Positions 39,897 to 49,234 of a stretch of DNA of 64,000 nucleotides are shown in pieces; the stretch's first letter is position 1; each line of letters starts with the position of its first letter. The stretch is from contig NZ_JACJRT010000002.1 in the NCBI RefSeq assembly GCF_014697415.1, positions 1 through 64,000 of the forward strand, written 5' to 3'. Under the pieces are notes generated by a model, which worked only from the letters and a program-made list of their open reading frames with translations, did no database searches and was not told the DNA's origin. Both the position numbers and the translations under genes were made by a program. The DNA is from Cyanobium sp. FACHB-13342. GTDB taxonomy: Bacteria; Cyanobacteriota; Cyanobacteriia; PCC-6307; Cyanobiaceae.

Positions 39897-41804
39897 ATGA
39901 CCGTCTTTCTTCTCCAGGCAGCCTGGCTGATTCCCGCCTATCCGCTGCTGGCGGCGTTGGCCTCGCTGGCCTGGTCGCCGGGGTTGATCTCCCGCACCGG
40001 CCCCCGGCCCTGCGGCTACCTCAATCTGTTGATGGTGGCGGTGGCCTTCGGCCACAGCCTGGTGGCGCTCACCGCCCTGCACACCAACGCCCGCGCCGGA
40101 GCCGAGGCCCTCTACCGGCCGATCAGCTTCGGCTGGACCTGGCTCAACTCCGGTGGCCTGCGGGTGGGATTTGACGGGCTGGTGACCGAACCGGCCCTGA
40201 TCGCCATGGCGGTGATCACGGGTCTCCACCTGCTGGTGCAGATCTATGCGATCGGCTACCTGGAAATGGACTGGGGCTGGCCCCGCTTCTTCGGCTCCCT
40301 CAGCTTCTTCGAGGCAGGGCTGTGCGCCCTGGTGCTCACCGATTCGGTGTTCTTCAGCTACGTGATCCTCGAGCTGCTCACCCTGGGCACCTACCTGATC
40401 GTGGGCACCTGGTACAACCAGCCCCTGGTGGTGAAGGGGGCCCGGGACGCCTTTCTCACCAAGCGGATTGGCGACCTCATTCTCCTGGCCGGGGTGATTG
40501 CCCTGCTGCCGATGACCGGCACCTGGAACTTCCACGGTCTGCAGGGGTGGGCCGCCGATCTCACCAACAACGGCACGCCCTTGCCCATGGGCTTCCAGCT
40601 GATCCTGCTGGCCCTGATTGCCGGGCCGATGGGCAAGTGCGCCCAGATTCCCCTGCACCTCTGGCTCGATGAGGCGATGGAGAGCCCCCTGCCGTCCACC
40701 GTGCTGCGCAATTCGGTGGTGGTGGTGGGCGGCGCCTGGGTGCTGCTGCGGTTGGAGCCCCTGCTGGAGCTCAGCCCCTTTGTGCAGGCCGTGTTGGTGG
40801 TGGTGGGTGGCTCCACCGCCGTGGTGGCTTCGCTGATCGCCCTGGCCCAGGTGGATGTGAAGCGGGCCCTCTCCTTTCTGGTGAGCAGCTGGCTGGGGCT
40901 GCTGTTCGTGGCGGTGGGCCTGGGCGGCACCGCCGTGGCCGACCACCTGCTCCTGGTTTATCCCCTGCCGATGGCCCTGCTGCTGATGGCGATCGGCACG
41001 ATCGTGATCAGCAACGTGACCCAGGACCTCACCCAGCTGGGGGGGCTCTGGAGCAAGCGGCCTTTGATCGGCATCGCCTTCCTCGCCGGTGCGGCCGGCC
41101 TGATGGGTCTGCCGCCGTTCGCCAGTTTTGCGGCCCTGCGGGAACTGCTCGCCCTCACGGCGGCCAGTGCCCATGCCGTGCTGTTGGGGGGCGTGGTGCT
41201 GGTCACCAATGCCCTGATCAGTGCGGGCCTGATCCGGGTGTTCGGCCAGATCTGGGGCGGTCGCCCCACTCCGTTCACCACCCGTTCTCCGGAGGTGCTC
41301 TGGTTGATGGTGCTGCCCACCATGGTGCTGGTGGGCATGGTGCTCCATCTCCCCATGCTCCTGGTGGCCAATGGGGTGTATTCCCTCACCCCCCTCGCCG
41401 GTTGGGGGCCCCTGGCCTGGCCTCTGATCGTCTCCACGTTGGTGGGCGGTGGCCTCTCGGCCGCCTTCTACCTGCGCCCCCACGGCCTGGCCCAGCTGCC
41501 CACCTTCCTCGGAGGCCTGCAGGACTGGCTGGCCCACGACATGCAGACCGAGCGCTTCTATCACCGCACCGTGGTGGCCCTGGTGCTGGCCCTGGCCCGC
41601 TTCGGGGCCTGGAGTGACAGTCGCCTGGTGGATGGCTTCAGCGGCGGCACCGGTGCCGTGGCCCTGGAGGGGGCCCGGCGCCTCAGCCTCACGACCTCCG
41701 GTCGCTCCCAGGCCTACGCCCTCACCCTGGTGCTCGGGGTGTTGCTGATGGCGGCCTGGCTGATCGCCGTTGATCTGTCGCCCGTGTCCACCGCTCTGCC
41801 CTGA
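39897..41804 (+). CDS. ndhF3: NDH-1MS subunit NdhF (CO2-uptake type)
   Basis: 635 residues, about 16 membrane helices. Start MTVFLLQAAWLIPAYPLLAAL and the TGPRP...NLLM segment are typical of CO2-uptake NdhF3/NdhF4 proteins. Proton-antiporter motifs include GPMGKCAQIPLHLWLDEAMESPLP and SFLVSSWLGLLFVAVGLGG. Together with NdhD and the CO2 hydration protein it replaces respiratory NdhF/D in a thylakoid NDH-1MS complex that turns CO2 into bicarbonate. The choice of F3 over F4 rests on cupS at the operon end. An upstream TTG would add four residues. Confidence 0.87.
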   Translation: MTVFLLQAAWLIPAYPLLAALASLAWSPGLISRTGPRPCGYLNLLMVAVAFGHSLVALTALHTNARAGAEALYRPISFGWTWLNSGGLRVGFDGLVTEPALIAMAVITGLHLLVQIYAIGYLEMDWGWPRFFGSLSFFEAGLCALVLTDSVFFSYVILELLTLGTYLIVGTWYNQPLVVKGARDAFLTKRIGDLILLAGVIALLPMTGTWNFHGLQGWAADLTNNGTPLPMGFQLILLALIAGPMGKCAQIPLHLWLDEAMESPLPSTVLRNSVVVVGGAWVLLRLEPLLELSPFVQAVLVVVGGSTAVVASLIALAQVDVKRALSFLVSSWLGLLFVAVGLGGTAVADHLLLVYPLPMALLLMAIGTIVISNVTQDLTQLGGLWSKRPLIGIAFLAGAAGLMGLPPFASFAALRELLALTAASAHAVLLGGVVLVTNALISAGLIRVFGQIWGGRPTPFTTRSPEVLWLMVLPTMVLVGMVLHLPMLLVANGVYSLTPLAGWGPLAWPLIVSTLVGGGLSAAFYLRPHGLAQLPTFLGGLQDWLAHDMQTERFYHRTVVALVLALARFGAWSDSRLVDGFSGGTGAVALEGARRLSLTTSGRSQAYALTLVLGVLLMAAWLIAVDLSPVSTALP

Positions 41805-41814
41805 GGCCGCCGCC

Positions 41815-43335
41815 ATGACCCTGCTGCTGTTGCTCCTGCTTCCCCTGCTGGTGGGCTTGCTGCTGCCCCTGCTGCCGCCAGGCCGCCCCGGACTGGTGCG
41901 CTGGCTGGCCGCCGGTGCCGCCCTGGCCCAGCTGGTGGTGGGCCTGTTGGCCTGGCGCCAGCCGCCCGCTCCCCTCAGCCTCGAATGGCTGCCCCGGCTG
42001 GGGCTGGGCCTGGATCTGGGCCTCGATGGGCTGTCGCTGCCACTGGTGCTGCTCACCGGCCTGATCACCGCCATGGCGGTGCTGGCCTCCCCCGCAGACC
42101 AGGGTCGCCCCCGTCTCTATTTCGCCCTGATGCTGGCCACCAACCTGGGGGTGGTGGGGGCATTCCTGGCCCGCAATGCCCTGCTGTTCGTGCTCGCCTT
42201 TGAGCTGGTGCTGATCCCCACCACCCTGCTGGTGGCCATCTGGGGCGGCGAACGCCGGGCCGGGGCCGCCGTGCGCTTTCTGCTCTATGGGGCGGTGTCG
42301 GGCCTGAGCCTGCTGGGTGGTGTGTTGGCCTTCGGCTGGTTCGGCCAGGGCGCCGCCGGCGCCGACACCGCCGTGAGCTTCAGCTTCGAGGCCCTGGCGG
42401 CCACGCCCCTGCCGGCCTCGGCCCAGCGCTGGGTGCTGGCCCTGCTGGTGCTTGGTTTCGGCATCAAGCTGCCGGTGGTGCCCCTGCATGGCTGGCAGCC
42501 GATCAGCTACGCCGAAGCCCCGCCGCCGGTGGTGATGCTGCTGGGGGGGGTGGTTTCGAAGCTGGGGGCCTACGGCTTGCTGCGCTTCGGTGTGGGCCTG
42601 CTGCCCGACGCCTGGACTGCCTTTTCGCCCTGGATCGCCGCCGCCGGTGCCGTGAGCGCGGTGTATGGCGCCCTCAATGCCGTGGCTGCCACCGACATCC
42701 GTCGCCTGATGGCCTACAGCTCCCTGGGCCACATGGGCCTGTTGGTGCTGGCCCTGGCGGCCGCCACGCCGATGAGCCTGCAGGGAGCCATGGCCCAGGT
42801 GCTCGCCCATGGCCTGATCGTGGCCCTGCTGTTCGACTGTGTGGGACTGATCCAGCGCAGGACCGGCACCACGCTGATCGCCGAGCTTTCCGGCCTGATG
42901 AACCCGATCCGGGGTCTGCCCTTCACCATGGCCCTGATGCTGCTCGCCCTGATGGCCGCCGCCGGCATCCCCGGCCTGGCGGGCTTCCCGGCCGAACTCC
43001 TGGTGTTCGAGGGCAGCTGGACCGTGTTCCCCCGGGCAACCCTGATCTGCCTGGTGGCCTCGGGCTTCACCGCCGTCTACGCGGTGCGGCTGTTCAACCG
43101 GGTGGGCTTCGGCCGGCTCGACAACAGCCGCGCCGACTGGCAAAGCACCCGATTGTCTGAACGGCTGCCGGCCGCGGTGCTCACCACGCTGGTGGTGCTC
43201 GCCGGCATCTGGCCTGTGGGGCTCACCGCCTGGAGCGAGGCCAGCACGGCCGCCATAGCCCTGCGCCACAGCGATCCGGTGGTACAAACCCTGGCCCTGG
43301 CCCCCCCCTCTCCCTCGTCGACCCTGCCCGCATGA
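41815..43335 (+). CDS. ndhD3: NDH-1MS subunit NdhD (CO2-uptake type)
   Basis: 506 residues, about 14 membrane helices of the complex I antiporter family. Conserved features: ELVLIPTTLLVAIWGGERR (key Glu in helix 5), GFGIKLPVVPLHGWQPISYAEAPPPVVMLLGG, MAYSSLGHMGLLVLAL, and HGLIVALLFDCVGLI. The PPPVVMLLGG variant is usual for NdhD3/D4 rather than NdhD1. It works with ndhF (10 bases upstream). The last 4 bases overlap the CO2 hydration gene. Confidence 0.9.
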   Translation: MTLLLLLLLPLLVGLLLPLLPPGRPGLVRWLAAGAALAQLVVGLLAWRQPPAPLSLEWLPRLGLGLDLGLDGLSLPLVLLTGLITAMAVLASPADQGRPRLYFALMLATNLGVVGAFLARNALLFVLAFELVLIPTTLLVAIWGGERRAGAAVRFLLYGAVSGLSLLGGVLAFGWFGQGAAGADTAVSFSFEALAATPLPASAQRWVLALLVLGFGIKLPVVPLHGWQPISYAEAPPPVVMLLGGVVSKLGAYGLLRFGVGLLPDAWTAFSPWIAAAGAVSAVYGALNAVAATDIRRLMAYSSLGHMGLLVLALAAATPMSLQGAMAQVLAHGLIVALLFDCVGLIQRRTGTTLIAELSGLMNPIRGLPFTMALMLLALMAAAGIPGLAGFPAELLVFEGSWTVFPRATLICLVASGFTAVYAVRLFNRVGFGRLDNSRADWQSTRLSERLPAAVLTTLVVLAGIWPVGLTAWSEASTAAIALRHSDPVVQTLALAPPSPSSTLPA

Positions 43336-44636
43336 CCACCTCCACTGCTGCTGCGGGCACCAAGACGCCCCTGATTCCGCCTTCCACCCACCGTTACGCC
43401 GAGGTGATCCACCGGCTTGAAGCCGGTGGATCGATGCTGCCCGATACGCCGGAGAACCTCCAGCAGATCATCGGCATCTACAAGGCCTACGCCGTGCCGA
43501 TGGACTTCTATTGGCGCGACCTGCTCTACATCGCCGAGCAGGTGTTCCTCAATCCGCTGCCGGCGTTCAAGTACTTCATTTCCCAGGAGTATTTAGACCG
43601 GCCCAACAGCTACGCCGGCGACCAATCCCAGCTGCGCATCTGGCGCGGCACGGAGAAGGCCCACCCGGAGCTGCTGGAGTTTATGGAACGGGGCGAAACC
43701 CGCAGAATGCCCAAACTCCTGCATCACCTCTGGCATGACCGGGTGAACATGGAGTTCGCCGAGGCCTGCATGCAGGCCATGCTCTGGCACCAGGGCATGG
43801 GTGGTCGCTTCAACGACTATTTGGAGAGCGACGCCTACAGGGCCAACGCCGACCGCGCCATCAAGGCCTACTTCCGCGGCAATCCGCTGATGCTGGGGCT
43901 GTACAAGTTGTTCCCGGACATGGTCCTGGAGCAGGTGAAGCAGCTGAGCTACACCGCCAACCTGGGCCTGTTCTGGGAGGTGATGGCGCCGGTGTTCTTC
44001 GAGATGAGCGACCTCTACGACGAGGGCAAGCTCACCTCAGTGCCCCAGGCAATGGACTTCCTGGTGAACGGCATTTTCGCCGTGGCGGGCCGGCCGATCT
44101 ACCACCACGTGTTCATCCGCGGTGAATGCTTCGAGATCATCCCCAAGAGCGAGGGATTCACCTGGCTCTACGAGGCGGCCCTCCCCTACGTGGAGGCGGT
44201 GTTCTACCGCACCTCCCCCTTCCGCGGCACCAAGAGCTACAACGCCCAGGCGGGCCAGGTGCCGGCCAACCAGGCGGATTTCCACTACGGCATCCTCTAC
44301 GCCGATGTGTTTCCGGTGGGTTCGGCGGGCATTCCGCCCACCCTGCTGATGCAGGACATGCTCCATTTCCTGCCCCCCTATCTGCAGGAGATGTACAAGA
44401 CCCATAAGCGCGGTGAGGAAGACCAGCTCATCCAGCTGGGCATCACCTTCCAGCGCTCGATGTACAACGTCACCTCGGCCGTGATCCAGGCCCTGCGCTG
44501 CGCCCTGCTCTATCCGCTGGATGACACCGATCCGGAGCATCTGGCGGCCAATCGTCAGTTCTTCGAGGCCCAGATGGATCGCTTCCTGCGGCCTGAGGCC
44601 CGCCTGAGCGACATCCAGAGCCAGGACTACCGCTGA
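43332..44636 (+). CDS. cupA: CO2 hydration protein (CupA/ChpY family)
   Basis: 434 residues, soluble. Typical segments: [66 protein letters not shown] and [24 protein letters not shown]. CupA/CupB proteins sit on the NDH-1MS membrane arm and carry a zinc-linked carbonic-anhydrase-like site. The gene overlaps ndhD by 4 bases. CupA (high affinity, inducible) is preferred over CupB because the fasciclin-type cupS follows. Confidence 0.9.
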   Translation: MTTSTAAAGTKTPLIPPSTHRYAEVIHRLEAGGSMLPDTPENLQQIIGIYKAYAVPMDFYWRDLLYIAEQVFLNPLPAFKYFISQEYLDRPNSYAGDQSQLRIWRGTEKAHPELLEFMERGETRRMPKLLHHLWHDRVNMEFAEACMQAMLWHQGMGGRFNDYLESDAYRANADRAIKAYFRGNPLMLGLYKLFPDMVLEQVKQLSYTANLGLFWEVMAPVFFEMSDLYDEGKLTSVPQAMDFLVNGIFAVAGRPIYHHVFIRGECFEIIPKSEGFTWLYEAALPYVEAVFYRTSPFRGTKSYNAQAGQVPANQADFHYGILYADVFPVGSAGIPPTLLMQDMLHFLPPYLQEMYKTHKRGEEDQLIQLGITFQRSMYNVTSAVIQALRCALLYPLDDTDPEHLAANRQFFEAQMDRFLRPEARLSDIQSQDYR

Positions 44637-44650
44637 TCCCTCGCACTCCC

Positions 44651-45052
44651 ATGGCCACCATCCTTGACACCGCAGCCAGCGCCGGCTGCTTCACCACCCT
44701 GCTGGCCGCTGTGGATGCCGCAGGCCTGCGCGGAGCCCTGGAGGGCCCCGGTCCCTTCACCGTGTTTGCGCCGGTGGATGACGCCTTTGCCGCCCTGCCC
44801 CCCGGCACGGTGCAGACCCTGGTGGACAACCCGCCCCAGCTGGCGCGGATCCTCAAGTACCACGTGCTGGCTGGCGCCCACGGCCGCAGCGCCCTGGTGG
44901 GTCAGCCGGAGTGGCCGAGCCTGGAGGGGGCGCCGATCCCGATTCGTCGCAGCGAGCCGTTCGAGGTGAAAAACGCCACAGTGGTGACCGCAGACATCGC
45001 CTGCGACAACGGCATGGTGCACGTGATTGATCGCGTGATCCTGCCGGGCTGA
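44651..45052 (+). CDS. cupS: Fasciclin-domain protein, CupS-like NDH-1MS subunit
   Basis: 133 residues, a single FAS1 domain without signal peptide. FAS1 motifs: [20 protein letters not shown] (H1 box) and ILKYHVLAG, with H2-like [27 protein letters not shown]. CupS in Synechocystis (sll1735) is exactly such a protein, the last gene of ndhF3-ndhD3-cupA-cupS, attached to NDH-1MS on the cytosolic side. The spacing of 14 bases supports the same operon here. Confidence 0.85.
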   Translation: MATILDTAASAGCFTTLLAAVDAAGLRGALEGPGPFTVFAPVDDAFAALPPGTVQTLVDNPPQLARILKYHVLAGAHGRSALVGQPEWPSLEGAPIPIRRSEPFEVKNATVVTADIACDNGMVHVIDRVILPG

Positions 45053-45073
45053 TCCACCTTCGCCCCCACCCGC

Positions 45074-46264
45074 TTGGGTTCCTCCCTGCTCACCACCCTG
45101 CTGCTGTTGTTGGTGGGGGCGCTGCTGGCCCGGTTGACGGCCACCCGGCTGGCCCGCTGGGCGGTGCCGGCCATCGTGCTGGAGCTGGGGGTGGGCTTTG
45201 TCCTGGGCAACACCGTGCTGCCCTTCGAGCAGATCCGCCCCCTGTCCGGTCTGCTGGAGCTGGGGGTGCTCACCCTGTTTTTCCAGGTGGGTCTGGAGGT
45301 GCGCGGGGGACTGTTGGGGTCTAGGCCGGCGGCCGTGCTGCGCACGGTGTTGCTGTCGGCGCTGACGCCGCTGCTGGCCTGGTGGCCGTTGCAGCAGGGC
45401 TTTGGCCTTTCCATGGCCACCACCCTGTTGTGTGTGGCCGTTCTCAGCGCCACCGGCACCGGGGTGACCCTGCGGGCCCTCGGCCAGCTCGGCGCCTTGA
45501 ACACCCCCTCCGGCCGGCTGCTGGTGGGGGTGTCGGTGCTCGACGATCTACCCGCCATCGCCCTGCTCACCGGCTCCCTGCTGTTGGCGGGCACCCGCCT
45601 CGGCGGGGCTGCGGCGTCGGCCGGGTCGGGGTGGCTGGTGCTGCTCGGCCCGGCCCTGGCCCTGCTGAGCGTGCCGCTGTCGCGCTGGTGGCTGCAACGC
45701 CAGGGGCCCTGGCAGCCGGGGCCCCTGGGGGTGTTGCTGCTGTTGATCGGCTGCAGCTGGATCGGCGAGGTCACCGGGGTGACCAGCCTGCTGGGGGCGC
45801 TCTGGGGTGGGGTGCTGTTCAATCGCCTGGCGCCCATGGGGGAAGGCAGTAGCGAAGCCCGGGAGTTGCGGGGCCATCTGGCCCTGCTGTCGGAGGTGTT
45901 TTTGCCCCTCTATTTCCTTGGGGTGGGGATGCGCATCGAGGCGGCCACCCTGGTGCAGCCGTCGGCCTGGTGGCTGGCCCTGGTGCTGTTGCTGCTGGCG
46001 ATCGGCTGCAAGTTGATCTGCGGGCTGGGGATCAGCGCCCGGGATCAGCAGGCCGGCGTGGATCGCTGGGTGGTGGTGTTTGGCCTGATCCCCCGGGGCC
46101 TGCCGGGGCTGGTGTTTGCCTCCACGGCCCTGGCCAGTGGGGTGATCACCGCCGCCCAGTTCTCGGCCCTGGTGCTGATGGTGAGTGGCACCACGGTGCT
46201 GGGCCTGCTGTTGCTGGGTCGGCGGTTGCTGGGCCAGCGGTTGGCGACTGTCCAGAACGGCTAG
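45074..46264 (+). CDS. Cation:proton antiporter (CPA2 family)
   Basis: 396 residues from a TTG start, 12 or so membrane helices. Na+/H+ exchanger motifs: LELGVLTLFFQVGLEVRGGLL, ATGTGVTLRALGQLGALN, SVLDDLPAIALLTGSLL (the DD pair) and GLIPRGLPGLVFASTALASG. No RCK domain. It follows cupS by 21 bases, so co-transcription with the CO2-uptake operon is likely. Such an antiporter could balance the H+ released when CO2 is hydrated, or restore Na+. The ion is unproven. Confidence 0.88.
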   Translation: MGSSLLTTLLLLLVGALLARLTATRLARWAVPAIVLELGVGFVLGNTVLPFEQIRPLSGLLELGVLTLFFQVGLEVRGGLLGSRPAAVLRTVLLSALTPLLAWWPLQQGFGLSMATTLLCVAVLSATGTGVTLRALGQLGALNTPSGRLLVGVSVLDDLPAIALLTGSLLLAGTRLGGAAASAGSGWLVLLGPALALLSVPLSRWWLQRQGPWQPGPLGVLLLLIGCSWIGEVTGVTSLLGALWGGVLFNRLAPMGEGSSEARELRGHLALLSEVFLPLYFLGVGMRIEAATLVQPSAWWLALVLLLLAIGCKLICGLGISARDQQAGVDRWVVVFGLIPRGLPGLVFASTALASGVITAAQFSALVLMVSGTTVLGLLLLGRRLLGQRLATVQNG

Positions 46265-46273
46265 TGCAAGGTT

Positions 46274-47548
46274 TCAGCCCGGCAGCAGCGCGTCCAGGGC
46301 CTGCCTCACCGCCGCGTAGCAGCGCTGCAGCTGGTCGTCGCGGATGCCCAGGGGGGGCAGGAGATACACCACGTGGCCCAGGGGCCGGAGATACACGCCC
46401 TGCTCCAGGCAGTGGCGCTGGATCTGTTTGCCCACGGGGTTGAGGTAGCTGGCTTCGCCAGCCTCCACCTCAAAGGCCGCCATGGTGCCAACACAGCGGG
46501 GGCGCCGCACGAGTGGGTGGGCGGCCAGCTCCTTCAGCAGGGGCGTGTGGCGTCCCTCAAACTGCTGGAAGCGCTCGGGGTTGGCCTGGAGCAGATCGAG
46601 GCTGGCCAGGGCGGCGGCACAGCCCAGGGGATTGGCGGTGAAGCTGTGGCCGTGGAAGAAGGTGGCCTCGGGCCGCTCGCTGATGAACCCCTGGTAGAGG
46701 CGTTCGCTGGCCATTGTCACCCCCATCGGCAGGAAGCCGCCGGTGAGCCCTTTGGAGAGGGCCATCAGGTCGGGCTGGATGCCGGCCCGGCGGCAGGCGA
46801 ACAGATCGCCCGTGCGGCCAAAGCCCGTGAACACCTCATCGGCGATCAACAGGGCGCCTGCGGCCCGCACCCGCTCGGCCACGGCCCGCAGGAAGCCCGG
46901 CCGCACCACCCGCATGCCGCTAGCCCCCTGGATCAGGGGTTCGAGGATCACGGCCGCGGTGGGGGTCTCCAGGGCCTGGTCGAGCTGGCGCAGGGCCGCT
47001 GCCTCCCGCTCCTCCACCGCCGCGTCGCCCCAGTGGCTGTGGGGCCAGGCCACCCGGGCCACCCCAAACAGCAAGGGCTCGTAGGGGTCGGTGAACAGGG
47101 AGCGCTCCCCCAGGGCCATCGCCCCGAAGGTGTCGCCGTGGTAGGCCCCCTCAAACGCAATCACCTGGTGGCGTTCGCTGCCCTGGTTGCGCCACCACTG
47201 CCAGGCGATCTTCAGGGCCACTTCCACGGCGGTGGAGCCGTTGTCCGAGAAGAACAGCCGCTCGAGGCCCGTGAGCGGGCTGAGGCGGGTGGCGAGCTGC
47301 TCGGCGGGTTCGTGGCTGAAGTTGGCGAAGATCACCTGCTCCAGCTGCTGGGCCTGGCGGGCGATCGCCGCCCCGATGGCGGGCTCAGCGTGGCCGTGCA
47401 GGGTGACCCACCAGCTGCTGATCGCATCGATCAGGCGCCGGCCATCGCTGAGCTCCAGCTCGCAGCCGCGGGCCGAACGCACCTGCAGCGGCTCGGGGCT
47501 GGAGGCCACCTGGGTGGTGGGGTGCCAGAGGTGGGGGTGCCAGGGCAT
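46274..47548 (-). CDS. bioA: Adenosylmethionine-8-amino-7-oxononanoate aminotransferase
   Basis: 424 residues, class III PLP aminotransferase of biotin synthesis (KAPA to DAPA). Motifs: IDAISSWWVTLHGHAEP (BioA-specific WW), FFSDNGSTAVEVALKIA, EGAYHGDTFGAMALG, LIADEVFTGFGRTG, and the PLP Lys in MALSKGLTGGFLPMG. HGHSFTANPLGCAAALASL completes the site. The ATG at 47548 lies 4 bases after the sigma factor stop, so the genes are co-transcribed. Other bio genes are not in the window. Confidence 0.95.
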   Translation of the reverse strand: MPWHPHLWHPTTQVASSPEPLQVRSARGCELELSDGRRLIDAISSWWVTLHGHAEPAIGAAIARQAQQLEQVIFANFSHEPAEQLATRLSPLTGLERLFFSDNGSTAVEVALKIAWQWWRNQGSERHQVIAFEGAYHGDTFGAMALGERSLFTDPYEPLLFGVARVAWPHSHWGDAAVEEREAAALRQLDQALETPTAAVILEPLIQGASGMRVVRPGFLRAVAERVRAAGALLIADEVFTGFGRTGDLFACRRAGIQPDLMALSKGLTGGFLPMGVTMASERLYQGFISERPEATFFHGHSFTANPLGCAAALASLDLLQANPERFQQFEGRHTPLLKELAAHPLVRRPRCVGTMAAFEVEAGEASYLNPVGKQIQRHCLEQGVYLRPLGHVVYLLPPLGIRDDQLQRCYAAVRQALDALLPG

Positions 47549-47552
47549 CGGC

Positions 47553-48524
47553 TCAGGCTTCGAGATGGTCCAGGTAACGCGTCGACAGTCGCCGAATCGA
47601 AGCATTGGCCCGCCGTTCCAGGCCCCGGGCCGTGTCCCGGGTGATGCCCATCTGCCGGGCCGTGGCGCTCAGGCTCAAGGGTTCCCCCGCGGCGATGCCG
47701 TAGCGCAGGCGCAGCAGCTCGGCTTCCTGTTCGGGGAGTTCATCGAGCAGCTGATGGATGTCTTCCTGCATCAGGGTGGCATCCACTTGCTCCTGGGGCT
47801 TGCTGACCTCGCAGGCCAGGCTGTCGAGCAGGCTCAACTCGGACTGGGAGGCCTGGTGCCCATCCAGGCTCAGGGGTTCCTGGGCCCGGAACAGCACCTC
47901 GCGAATGTCCAGGGGCTTCAGGCCCGTGGCAGCGGCCAACTCCTCCAGGTTGGGGTCGCGTCCCAGCTGCTGGCTTAGGGATTGCTGGGTCTGGCGCAGC
48001 CGATACAACTGATCCACCATCGAGGCGGGCAAGCGGATGGTGCGGCCCTTGGCCACCAGGGCACTGGTGATCCCGTCACGGATCCACCAGGTGGCGTAGG
48101 TGGAAAACCGGTAGCCGCGGCTGGGGTCAAACCGTTCCACGGCCCGGATCAGGCCGATGGTGCCCTCCTGGATCAGGTCCTCCAGCTCGCCGGGGGTGTG
48201 CTGGTAGCGGCGGGCCATGCTCACCACCAGACGGATGTTGGCGAGCACCATGCGACTGCGGGCCTGGTTGGCTTTCCGCAGGCAGCGCTGCAGCTCGCGA
48301 ACCTCCATGCCGGCTTCTTGGGCCCAAGCCGTCAGGCTGGGGGCCACACCGCCGGCTCGCAAAGTCATCTCCTGGGCGATGTCGGTGGCTCGGCAGCCGC
48401 TTTGCACCAGCCTGGCCAGGCTGATTTCTTCCTCTGGGCTCAGCAACGCAATGCGGCCGATGGCGCGCATGTGCTGGCTGAGTGCGTCGCAGCCGCCCTT
48501 GGGGCGTTTCTGTGGCGCAGGCAT
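47553..48524 (-). CDS. Group 2 sigma-70 family RNA polymerase sigma factor
   Basis: 323 residues. Region 1.2 (LLSPEEEISLARLVQ), region 2 with NIRLVVSMARRY, DLIQEGTIGLIRAVERFDP and FSTYATWWIRDGI, region 3, and region 4 with LPEQEAELLRLRYGI and TRDTARGLERRANASIRRL. It is clearly different from the copy at 14044 (for instance YATWWIRDG against YAYWWIRQG). It is upstream of bioA on the same strand. The upstream 162 bases include an inverted repeat and a palindrome. Confidence 0.92.
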   Translation of the reverse strand: MPAPQKRPKGGCDALSQHMRAIGRIALLSPEEEISLARLVQSGCRATDIAQEMTLRAGGVAPSLTAWAQEAGMEVRELQRCLRKANQARSRMVLANIRLVVSMARRYQHTPGELEDLIQEGTIGLIRAVERFDPSRGYRFSTYATWWIRDGITSALVAKGRTIRLPASMVDQLYRLRQTQQSLSQQLGRDPNLEELAAATGLKPLDIREVLFRAQEPLSLDGHQASQSELSLLDSLACEVSKPQEQVDATLMQEDIHQLLDELPEQEAELLRLRYGIAAGEPLSLSATARQMGITRDTARGLERRANASIRRLSTRYLDHLEA

Positions 48525-48623
48525 CGGACTGTCGTCTGCAGTGGGGTCGGGAAACGTTACTGGCTGTTTTTTAAGGCTGGGTTTTTTTGGCCTTGCTTAT
48601 CAACCAGGACCTGTAATCCCTGC

Positions 48624-48640
48624 GATCAGAAAAGCTGATC
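48624..48640. promoter_or_regulatory. Inverted repeat upstream of the sigma factor gene
   Basis: GATCAG-AAAAG-CTGATC, a perfect 6-base repeat 100 bases before the sigma factor start and 46 bases after the psiE-like stop. A 10-base palindrome, TTGGCGCCAA (48653-48662), is close by. It may be an operator; no T-run makes termination less likely. Confidence 0.3.
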
Positions 48641-48686
48641 AATACCTTAATTTTGGCGCCAAGGCTTGGTTGCTATTGGGGAGGAA

Positions 48687-49127
48687 TCAGGCTGAATGCT
48701 GATCGTGCCTGGCCCGTTTGACCAGCCAATAGGCCGCGGCAAGGCCTACCACAATCACGCCAAAACCGGCCATGAGTTGGGGTTTGCTTTCGGTGCCTGG
48801 TGGAAGCACAATCACTTTCCTGGCCACGGCAGTCATGGCCGTGAGCAGCACCAACTCGATCTGCACCACCTGGTCGCGCAGATAGGCGGTCACGTTTTGG
48901 AGCACTTCCAAGGCGATGAAAATCAGCAGCAACCGGTCGAGCAGTTTGATCAGTCCTCCATCAAACCAATCAGGCTGAAATTGCGCAATTTTGATGCCAG
49001 ACTCCACGACCAATTCGAAGACGGCGAAGCCGATGACGATGGCCAGTAAAAGGGCTAGCAGCTTTGCGAGTTGGCGCTCATAGCTGTGAATTCCTCGAAG
49101 GAATCGATCATCGCTGAGAAGCTTCAT
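48687..49127 (-). CDS. PsiE-like membrane protein (second copy)
   Basis: 146 residues with four membrane helices. It shares FIALEVLQNVTAYLRDQ and ELVLLTAMTAVARKVIVLPPG with the copy at 16020. The start at 49127 follows the family N-terminus; an earlier codon would extend into the sbtB terminator. Base composition is lower in G+C than the genes on either side of the block, matching sbtAB. It lies downstream of sbtB beyond a terminator, so it may be transcribed separately. Confidence 0.85.
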   Translation of the reverse strand: MKLLSDDRFLRGIHSYERQLAKLLALLLAIVIGFAVFELVVESGIKIAQFQPDWFDGGLIKLLDRLLLIFIALEVLQNVTAYLRDQVVQIELVLLTAMTAVARKVIVLPPGTESKPQLMAGFGVIVVGLAAAYWLVKRARHDQHSA

Positions 49128-49159
49128 GTTCTGGATCGCAAATACCAAGGTTGGAGCAC

Positions 49160-49195
49160 AAAAAAGCCCGCCCATGCGAAGGTGCAAAGGCGGGC
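49160..49195 (-). terminator. Rho-independent terminator after sbtB
   Basis: On the minus strand, a 7-pair stem GCCCGCC / GGCGGGC with a loop of about 16 bases is followed by TTTTTTG. It lies 40 bases downstream of the sbtB stop and ends the sbtA-sbtB transcript. Confidence 0.85.
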
Positions 49196-49234
49196 GTCGA
49201 AAAGGCGAGTGATGGGTGCTCGCCCGCTACCGCT

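Noticed and set aside
39750-43287. Very long minus-strand open frames opposite ndhF and ndhD (774 and 521 codons)
   Set aside because: They are Gln/His-rich mirror frames caused by high GC and lie wholly antisense to well-conserved NDH-1 genes.
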